Source: Thalassococcus_A lentus (GTDB lineage: Bacteria; Pseudomonadota; Alphaproteobacteria; Rhodobacterales; Rhodobacteraceae). Taken from it: a DNA stretch of 64,000 nt. The first letter of the stretch is position 1. Each line of letters opens with the position of its first letter. Shown in pieces: positions 57,283 to 64,000 of the stretch. The DNA lies in NCBI RefSeq assembly GCF_028023555.1, contig NZ_JAQIOY010000002.1, forward strand, positions 558,001 through 622,000, in the 5' to 3' direction. A program made the position numbers and the translations under genes. The notes under the pieces are model-generated. The model searched no databases, had not been told where the DNA came from, and worked only from the letters and a program-made list of their open reading frames with translations.

Positions 57283-59331
57283 CTAACTGGGGCGCCGCTT
57301 TGGCGCAGCGTTGCCACCTTTGGCACCCTTGGCTGCAAGCGTGCGCGCCCGGTTTTTCTTGCTGCTTGGCTTACCCTTTGGCGGAGGCGGCCCCTTGCCT
57401 GCCCCTTTGCTCTTGCTGCGCTGAGCATCCTTGGGCTTGCCCGGTTTAGACGCTTTGCCGAAATCCTTGCCTGCCTCTTTCGATCCGCGTGGCTTGGGTT
57501 TGTCATCTGTTCTGGCTTTGGCCGGCTTGGACTTTTCGACCGGCCCATGCGCCGCGGAATCCTTGGCCTCGTATTTGGGCTTGGGTTTTGACGGTTTGCG
57601 ATCTTGGGGCTTGGGCTTGCGCTGCCGTGGCTCCGGCGCGTCATTCCAATCAACCGGCGGGGTGCCACCCTTGCGGTGCTTTGGCCCGCTCTTTGAGCCG
57701 CGCTCAGGCTTGGGCCGCCGGAAATCGGGCACGTCAGGCGCTTTGTCCAACCGCACGATCGTTTTGCTGCCTTCGATTTTCATTTCCGGGCCAATAGCCG
57801 CCAGAAAACCGTCCACGGCTTCTTGGCGGATTTCCACATAGGACTGATCATCGACGATCCGAATGGCGCCAATATCGTCCTTTGTTATGTCGCCTGCCTT
57901 ACAAACCATAGGCAGCAAATGCTTGGGCGAGGCATTGTCGTTCCGCCCTTCAGACAGCGAAAACCAAACGCTTGGCCCAAAGGCGGCGCGCTTTTTGGGT
58001 TTGTCCACATGCATTGCACCCAGCTCCTCGGGGGCGGTGTGGCGCAGCTTGTATTGCCGCAGATAGGCAGCAGCGATCTGTTCGGGCGTAAAGGCCGCCA
58101 TCAACTGATCAACGGCGTCCCGTTCCGCTTCGGTGACGTCCATCTGCCAGTCATCGGCAGCCAACATGCGCTCGCTGTCCTTTGCATCAACCGCAGATGC
58201 CGAGGGCGCCTCACCCCAATCCGCATCCAATTTGGCAAATTTCAGAATGCGTTCGGCCTTTTTGCGCGAGGACGGCACGACAATCAACGCGCTGACGCCC
58301 TTGCGCCCGGCCCTGCCCGTTCGGCCCGAACGGTGCAGCAAGGTTTCGTGGCTGCCCGGCAATTCCGCATGCACAACCAGATCCAGCTTGGGAAGATCAA
58401 TCCCCCGCGCCGCAACATCAGTTGCCACGCAAACCCGCGCACGTCCGTCGCGCATGGCCTGAAGCGCATTGGAACGCTCGCTCTGCGTCAGTTCCCCGGA
58501 CAATGCCACCACGGGAAACCCGCGGTTCGACAGACGTGTTGTCAGTCGCGCAACCATGGCCCGTGTATTGCAAAAGACGATGGCATTCGGCGCCTCATAA
58601 TAGCGCAATACGTTGATCACCGCGTTCTCGCCATCACGCGAAGACACCATCATCGCGCGATATTCGATGTCAGCGTGCTGCTGCTTTTCTTCAACCGTCG
58701 AAATACGCTCTGCATCGCGCTGATAACTGCGGGCGAGCTTGGCAATCGCGGCCGGAACCGTCGCCGAAAACAACAGTGTTTGCCGCTCGGCCGGTGTCTG
58801 CTCCAGAATGAACTCCAGATCTTCGCGAAAACCGAGATCCAGCATTTCATCGGCTTCATCCAGAACCACCGCCCTGACGTTTGTCAGATCAATGGTACCG
58901 CGCATGATGTGATCGCGCAGACGTCCGGGCGTTGCCACGACGATATGGCACCCACGCGCCAAAGCACGCCGCTCGTCACGCATGTCCATGCCGCCAACGC
59001 AAGACGCCAGAAACGCACCGGCATCGGCGTAAAGCCAGCCCAGTTCCCGCTTCACCTGCAGCGCAAGCTCGCGCGTCGGTGCGATCACCAAGGCAAGCGG
59101 CGCGCCGGATGCGTCGAACCGTTCATTGTCATCCAGCAAGGTCGGCGCAATCGCCAAACCGAACCCGATGGTTTTGCCCGAGCCGGTCTGCGCCGAAACC
59201 AGCAGGTCGCGCCCCTTGAGGTCAGCGCGGGTTACGGCCTGCTGCACAGGGGTCAAGGAGTCATAGCCCTTGCGGGCAAGAGCATCGGAAAGCGTTTTTA
59301 TCACGGTGATGGATCTTTGCGTCTGGATCAT
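57283..59331 (-). CDS. DEAD-box ATP-dependent RNA helicase (CsdA/DbpA type)
   Basis: A 682-residue helicase from the ATG at 59331; the frame extends to 59367. Motifs: QTGSGKT (I), PTRELA, DEADEMLD (II), SAT (III), ARGIDLP and HRSGRTGRAGRKG (VI). After the core comes a DbpA-type RNA-binding domain (VCKAGDITKDDIGAIRIVDDQ, about residues 470-545), then a Lys/Pro/Gly tail of about 120 residues, probably a disordered RNA-binding extension. It likely works in ribosome assembly or RNA decay, as CsdA does. Confidence 0.93.
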   Translation of the reverse strand: MIQTQRSITVIKTLSDALARKGYDSLTPVQQAVTRADLKGRDLLVSAQTGSGKTIGFGLAIAPTLLDDNERFDASGAPLALVIAPTRELALQVKRELGWLYADAGAFLASCVGGMDMRDERRALARGCHIVVATPGRLRDHIMRGTIDLTNVRAVVLDEADEMLDLGFREDLEFILEQTPAERQTLLFSATVPAAIAKLARSYQRDAERISTVEEKQQHADIEYRAMMVSSRDGENAVINVLRYYEAPNAIVFCNTRAMVARLTTRLSNRGFPVVALSGELTQSERSNALQAMRDGRARVCVATDVAARGIDLPKLDLVVHAELPGSHETLLHRSGRTGRAGRKGVSALIVVPSSRKKAERILKFAKLDADWGEAPSASAVDAKDSERMLAADDWQMDVTEAERDAVDQLMAAFTPEQIAAAYLRQYKLRHTAPEELGAMHVDKPKKRAAFGPSVWFSLSEGRNDNASPKHLLPMVCKAGDITKDDIGAIRIVDDQSYVEIRQEAVDGFLAAIGPEMKIEGSKTIVRLDKAPDVPDFRRPKPERGSKSGPKHRKGGTPPVDWNDAPEPRQRKPKPQDRKPSKPKPKYEAKDSAAHGPVEKSKPAKARTDDKPKPRGSKEAGKDFGKASKPGKPKDAQRSKSKGAGKGPPPPKGKPSSKKNRARTLAAKGAKGGNAAPKRRPS

Positions 59332-59562
59332 GAGCCATGCCAAGCAACGCGGCTGCGCGCTACTCAAGGCTAAAGCACGTGCCCTATAGGCTCTGACGGG
59401 ATTTGTATAGCCACGGTTTCACTCTCGGCCCGAGCATCGCAAGAGCCCTGTCAAAAATGGCAACAGATCGCGACAGAATTTCGCTTTGGATCAGTCTTTA
59501 CCGCTACGGAAACCGGCGCTAACTTTTAAAGTATTAACGGCGATAAAAATTAGGGAAGACCT

Positions 59563-62500
59563 ATGGCTGAGTTATTCTTGCTCAACGACGGCCGCATCGT
59601 GGCGCTTGGCACTGCTTACAACAACAGCGTAAATTCTCAGGCTATCCGCATATTCAACGCTGACGGCTCTGAAATCACATCGGGGCCTGTGTTTTTTGCA
59701 ACGGGTACTGACTACAACGACGGGTTCGCAGACTTTAATGATCCCATTGTTTTGGTCAGTGAAAACGGCGGCATTCGGATTGTACTGCGCGACTATGGCA
59801 CCCTCGAAGGCATCGAGTTCGAGTTGGACGCCTCCGGCAACACCACTTCATCCTCGACCTTTACGATCAACAACTCGGATGTTGCGACACCCTATATCGC
59901 TGTGACCTCGGCTTATGTTCAAGGATCAGACGGCGATCTCTATTCCGCATCGCTGCAAAATCTGCTGCGCAGCGACGGCGACGGCACATTCATTGACCAA
60001 ACCCAGCGCCCCGGCGCTTTCGAAAGCGTCGACGACAGCGTTGTCCTTCAGGTCGGCAACCGCATTTTGCGCATCACTCAGGTTGATTCCAGTGACGGTG
60101 ATGTCGAAATCCGCGGGCAATACTACAACCGAGATGGCACAACGTCTGGCAATGAATTCATTGTCGCAGATGATCTCGAAGCCATTCCGGGCCTCTGGGG
60201 CGTAGAAGCCGCCGTTTTGTCAGATGGCCGCATCGCCGTTGCCTATACCAGCGGCCGCACAGGTGATGATGACGACAGCGGATCAACTGTCTTTGTCACG
60301 GTTCTCAACGCCAACGGCACCATTGCGGTGGCCGAACAGATCGTCAACACGGGCGACACGACCAGCGACCAGACCTTGGGCGGCGTCTATGCGCTCACCG
60401 AAGGTGGCTTTGCCGTCGCCTATGGCAGCCGCGGTTCTGGGTTTGGTACTTCGGACGACTCGGTCAACGTGCGGTTCTACACATCCGAGGGCACCGAATA
60501 CGAAGACTACAGCCTCGTCGGCAATAATCTGGGCCGATTGGGCACAATCCATGTCTCCACAAGTGCCATTGTCACCGACATGCAACTGGACAGTCCGGTG
60601 CGTCTGTTCGAAGCCGGCGGCCCGGACGATCCCGGCCTGACCGGCGATGAGCAGTTCCTCAGCCAGGGCTTTCTTGGCGAACTGGCCGAGGACCCGGACG
60701 CCGCTGTTCTGTCAGACGGACGCGTGGTTGTCGTCTACGATCACACGAACCTTAACGGCTACATCCGGATACATGACCCCGAAGACGGAACCACCATCGA
60801 CGTCGGTGCGCCGATTTCGGACGCAAGTGAAATGCATGTGACGGCACTGGCGGATGGCGGGTTCGCGGTGGCTTACATCACCAGCGTGAACCGGGGCGAT
60901 CTGTTCATCTCGGTCTACGAGGCGGATGGAACCGTGCGCAGCGGCCCCTCCAGAATCCTCGACGGCGAAGCGGAGCACATCAACATCCAAGCCACCGCGA
61001 CAGGCTTTGCCGTACACTGGATCGACGACACCGGGACGCTTGACGATGATGGCTACCTGCAATTCTACGATGCGCAGGGCACTGCACTGGCCAACCCGAT
61101 CGAATATCACGCAGGCTTTGATCAGGACACGCCGGTGGCGATGACAACGCTGAGCGATGGCCGAATGGTGATGCTCTGGACCAACACGAGCGGCGTCGCG
61201 CACTACCGCATCTACAATGCCGACGGCACGCCCTCTTCTGCGGTCCGCGATCTGCCATCCTACAGTGGTACGATTGTCGATCCTGTATTGATCGCTACGG
61301 ATGATGGCGGATTCATTGCTGTCTATGCTTTGGGCACCGACGCAATCACCGGCACCGAAGTGCGCATGACGACCTTCGATGCGTCAGGCAACAGCACCAT
61401 CTCCGACAGAAACGTGCTGGTGGATGACAGTGTGCCGAACGGCTACCAAAATCTGACGGCAACCATCAACGGCGACGGCCAGCTGCTCATTGCCTACGAC
61501 TCCTATACTGACGCCGCATCGGAAAGCGATGTGCGCTTCTCGATTTTCGAATTGTCTGGCGAAGAAGTGCTCGTGAACCAGATCGGGTCTGAAAATCTCG
61601 AAGATGACCAGATCGAACCGGTGCTGGTTGCACTCAACAATGGCGACAGCTTTCTTGTGTTTGAAGACGACACCAATATCCTGTTCTCCTCACAAAATGC
61701 GATCGTTGGCGCGACGATACAGGGCGGCACCTTCCCCATTGCCATGCCCACACCCGGACCAGATATCCTCAGTGGTACAGATGCCGTCGACGACATCGAT
61801 TTGCTCGCGGGCAACGACACCTATTCGGGCGGTGATGGCGACGACATCATCTTTGGCAACGATGGGATGGACTCTCTGTCGGGCGACGACGGAAACGACC
61901 ATATACTTGGTGGCAACGATGCGGACACCCTGCGCGGTGGCTTGGGCGATGACACGCTCGACGGTGGAGGCAGCGGTGATGTGCTGGATGGCGGCGATGG
62001 CTATGACATTGCCAGCTATGCCAGCGCGGATCGCTCTGTCCGTGTCGATCTTCAGAACCCGGCGATCAGTTTCAACGACGCGGCGGGCGATACGTTTATC
62101 AGCATCGAAGAATTCCAGACCGGCGACGGCATCGATCAGCTGCGCGGCGATGCGGGTGACAATATCTTCCGCACCGGCGGCGTTTCAGACCGTCTCTATG
62201 GCCGCGCGGGCGACGATATGCTCTTTGGCGAGGCCGGGGCAGACGCCTTCTACGGCGGGCTCGGCGCGGACATCATGACCGGCGGCGACGATGCCGGACG
62301 GCGCGATCGCTATATCTATTTCAACGCGGCTGAATCGGGCGTGGGCGATGGCAATCGCGACGTGATCACTGACTTCGTCGCGGGCGAAGACCGGATCGAG
62401 CTGAGCCGCATCGACGCCGACATAACGCAGGGTTTCAAGCAGGGCTTCGACTTCATCGGCGACGCGGCGTTTAGCGGAACCGGGGGCGAGCTGCGCTACG

Positions 62501-62616
62501 AGCAGGTGGGCGGGAATACCATCGTGCAAGCCGACCGCGACGGCGACGGCGCGGCAGATTTCGAGATCGAACTGACCGGAACGATGGACCTGACAGAAAG
62601 CGATTTTCTGATTTGA
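59563..62616 (+). CDS. Large RTX protein with propeller-like repeats
   Basis: A 1017-residue protein without a Sec signal. Residues 1 to about 740 carry repeated units like LSDGRIAVAYTSG, LTEGGFAVAYGSRG, LSDGRVVVVYDHT, LADGGFAVAYITS and LSDGRMVMLWTNT, about every 50-70 residues in a beta-propeller-like pattern. From about 745, RTX nonapeptides bind calcium (GDGDDIIFGNDGMDSLSGDD). The C-terminal about 90 residues (DVITDFVAGEDRIEL to the end) resemble the secretion module of the RTX gene at 33.4 kb. The start at 59563 follows GGGAAG. No type I secretion genes are nearby. Confidence 0.88.
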   Translation: MAELFLLNDGRIVALGTAYNNSVNSQAIRIFNADGSEITSGPVFFATGTDYNDGFADFNDPIVLVSENGGIRIVLRDYGTLEGIEFELDASGNTTSSSTFTINNSDVATPYIAVTSAYVQGSDGDLYSASLQNLLRSDGDGTFIDQTQRPGAFESVDDSVVLQVGNRILRITQVDSSDGDVEIRGQYYNRDGTTSGNEFIVADDLEAIPGLWGVEAAVLSDGRIAVAYTSGRTGDDDDSGSTVFVTVLNANGTIAVAEQIVNTGDTTSDQTLGGVYALTEGGFAVAYGSRGSGFGTSDDSVNVRFYTSEGTEYEDYSLVGNNLGRLGTIHVSTSAIVTDMQLDSPVRLFEAGGPDDPGLTGDEQFLSQGFLGELAEDPDAAVLSDGRVVVVYDHTNLNGYIRIHDPEDGTTIDVGAPISDASEMHVTALADGGFAVAYITSVNRGDLFISVYEADGTVRSGPSRILDGEAEHINIQATATGFAVHWIDDTGTLDDDGYLQFYDAQGTALANPIEYHAGFDQDTPVAMTTLSDGRMVMLWTNTSGVAHYRIYNADGTPSSAVRDLPSYSGTIVDPVLIATDDGGFIAVYALGTDAITGTEVRMTTFDASGNSTISDRNVLVDDSVPNGYQNLTATINGDGQLLIAYDSYTDAASESDVRFSIFELSGEEVLVNQIGSENLEDDQIEPVLVALNNGDSFLVFEDDTNILFSSQNAIVGATIQGGTFPIAMPTPGPDILSGTDAVDDIDLLAGNDTYSGGDGDDIIFGNDGMDSLSGDDGNDHILGGNDADTLRGGLGDDTLDGGGSGDVLDGGDGYDIASYASADRSVRVDLQNPAISFNDAAGDTFISIEEFQTGDGIDQLRGDAGDNIFRTGGVSDRLYGRAGDDMLFGEAGADAFYGGLGADIMTGGDDAGRRDRYIYFNAAESGVGDGNRDVITDFVAGEDRIELSRIDADITQGFKQGFDFIGDAAFSGTGGELRYEQVGGNTIVQADRDGDGAADFEIELTGTMDLTESDFLI

Positions 62617-62716
62617 TTCCATGAAAACAGCGGCGTGTTGACACCACTGCCCGCCGCTGCAATCCTCAGCTCCAATTATTTTTGACCAAGAAATTTCGAG
62701 TTGAGGGGTGATCTGT

Positions 62717-64000
62717 ATGGCAGCATCACAACTGTTCGCGCCATTCGTCGCGACTACGCAAACCGGTGGACCCCAGCGGCATCCAGACATTTCCACCGCG
62801 CCGGACGGCAGCGTTGCGATGGTTTGGGAATGGGAAAACAATGACCGAGGCCGGGTTTTACTGCGGATATTCGAACCGGACGGCTCTGCGCGCACAGGCG
62901 AAATCCGCGTAGACATTCCGACAGACCACTCAGCCGGCAACCCGGCTGTTCTGGTTCTCACTTCGGGCGTTATCGCGGTTGCCTGGCTGGATCAGGCGAC
63001 AGACGGCGGGCCGATCAACTACATGCTTCGGCTTTATGACGCAGAAGGCAATCCCCTCAGCGATCCGATCACCGTTATGCCCGCCCAACAAACCCGCTTT
63101 TTGAATGATGCGCTCGATCTTGCGCAGCTATCCGACGGTACGATCATCTATGTCGGCGAAGGCATATCCGACGGGCAAAGCCAGAATGCCGGGATCGTCT
63201 TTCGCCAACTCGATCAGAATGGCGCGGCCTTGGGCGACATCCAATTGGCCTTTGATCGGGATTTCGTATCGGAATACCACCCCCATGTCGCTGCGCTTGA
63301 AAACGGTGGTTTCGTCATCACAGCGTCCGGGGATATTGTTGAAAGCAATTTTGCGGTCAACACCTATGACTTTCAGGTCTTTGGGCCGGACTTGCAGCCC
63401 GTTGACGTGACGCTGCCCTCCTTTGAAATACCTTCAGATTACTTCGGCGGCGCGCACGCTCCCCAAGCCGCGGGATTGGTTGGCGGAGGGCTGGCTTTTG
63501 CCGTGAACCTCTATGATGATTTCGGAGAACCGGATGGTGTTTCCATCGTGACACTGGATGCATCCGGCAATCCCGGCAATCACGGACTGTTCCAGACCTT
63601 TGGGGACTCGGGCGCACAACTGCGCGGCATCGTCGGCACGCCAGACGGAGGGTATGCGGCACTGCTGGTCGTGACAGATGCAGGATTTGACGACAGTCTT
63701 CGCTATCTGCGTGTGGATGCCGCAGGTGATGTGGTGATCGACACGCCAATCGACGTTCCCACCAATGACATCGATGTTGGATCGATCGCGCTGGCCCCGG
63801 ATGGACGGATCTATGTCGCTCAATCCGTGCGGGCGAACACATCGGGAATAGACAACGATGTCTATCTGACGGGCTTCGGGCCTGATTTGTTTGGAATTGA
63901 TCTGGGCGACGACATGCTCGTGCCGCAACGCGGACCCGGTGAAATCAATGGTCAGGGCGGCACAGACACGGCAGATTATTCAAATGCTGGCGGACGCGTT
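62717..64000 (+). CDS. Propeller-repeat/RTX-type protein (N-terminal part, runs off window)
   Basis: The frame from ATG at 62717 (GAGGGG 9 bases upstream) is open to the window edge, giving at least 428 residues: MAASQLFAPFVATTQTGGPQ onward. The repeats SGVIAVAWLDQ, LENGGFVITASG and LAPDGRIYVAQ resemble those in the preceding gene. The last visible residues, GEINGQGGTDTADYSNAGG, look like the first RTX-type unit. It lies 100 bases after the large RTX gene in the same direction and is probably a paralogue in the same unit. Confidence 0.82.
   Translation, partial: MAASQLFAPFVATTQTGGPQRHPDISTAPDGSVAMVWEWENNDRGRVLLRIFEPDGSARTGEIRVDIPTDHSAGNPAVLVLTSGVIAVAWLDQATDGGPINYMLRLYDAEGNPLSDPITVMPAQQTRFLNDALDLAQLSDGTIIYVGEGISDGQSQNAGIVFRQLDQNGAALGDIQLAFDRDFVSEYHPHVAALENGGFVITASGDIVESNFAVNTYDFQVFGPDLQPVDVTLPSFEIPSDYFGGAHAPQAAGLVGGGLAFAVNLYDDFGEPDGVSIVTLDASGNPGNHGLFQTFGDSGAQLRGIVGTPDGGYAALLVVTDAGFDDSLRYLRVDAAGDVVIDTPIDVPTNDIDVGSIALAPDGRIYVAQSVRANTSGIDNDVYLTGFGPDLFGIDLGDDMLVPQRGPGEINGQGGTDTADYSNAGGRV

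Noticed and set aside
57823..59373. 516-codon plus-strand frame
   Set aside because: Antisense shadow of the DEAD-box helicase gene.
59526..59537. TTAA pair upstream of the large RTX gene as a CtrA site
   Set aside because: Only four bases separate the TTAA halves; the consensus needs seven.

Overview
The window is a chromosomal segment of an alphaproteobacterium of the family Rhodobacteraceae (Roseobacter-type). This is inferred from a complete Rhodobacter capsulatus-like gene transfer agent (GTA) cluster, a cysG-DUF2849-cysI-cysH-DUF934 sulfur operon, a pdhA-pdhB-pdhC arrangement with a lipoylated E1 beta, TRAP dicarboxylate transport, CtrA-type TTAA-N7-TTAA sites and infC with a non-canonical start. 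No species is assigned. Apart from the tRNA region there is no gene-free stretch longer than about 300 bases.

Layout. 1-3.8 kb: end of a family 1 beta-glucosidase, glucokinase, a DMT exporter and enolase. 4.0-6.6 kb (minus strand): lpxD, an acyl carrier protein and a ketoacyl synthase, probably one envelope-lipid operon, followed by two identical tRNA-Asp genes. 7.2-10.8 kb: polysaccharide deacetylase, pirin, a 2-oxoglutarate oxygenase and triosephosphate isomerase. 10.9-17.6 kb (minus): a TRAP transporter (dctP, dctQ, dctM) with a DctB/DctD two-component system. The DctD AAA+ domain has lost its P-loop lysine and the GAFTGA loop, and two 18-bp palindromes lie 33 bp apart upstream of dctP. 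17.6-19.3 kb: a P450 and an Lrp-type regulator. 19.4-25.0 kb: assimilatory sulfate reduction genes and ferredoxin-NADP reductase. 25.1-32.7 kb: a membrane-anchored alanine-rich repeat protein, infC with an ATA start, a molybdopterin-binding/XdhC pair, two cyclophilins, pgk and a lipoprotein hydrolase. 32.9-39.9 kb: ftsB, an RTX protein gene, pdhA, pdhB, a small overlapping gene, pdhC and cysE.

40.2-54.7 kb (minus) is the GTA structural cluster: terminase subunits, portal, protease, capsid, head-tail connectors, tail tube, tape measure, distal tail, hub, peptidase and megatron, plus a coupled small gene at the 3' end. Every reading frame is open. Divergent from it, an aminotransferase, a PEP-mutase-family enzyme and a TfoX C-terminal-domain protein form an overlapping operon. 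A perfect CtrA full site lies in the shared promoter region. A second perfect CtrA site precedes the RTX gene at 33.4 kb. The end of the window holds a DEAD-box helicase and two tandem RTX-type secreted proteins, the second running off the edge.

The most notable joint reading is that CtrA may link GTA production, a TfoX-like (possibly competence-related) operon and an RTX exoprotein. The DctB/DctD system probably acts without sigma-54, like NtrC of R. capsulatus. Both readings are inferences from sequence.
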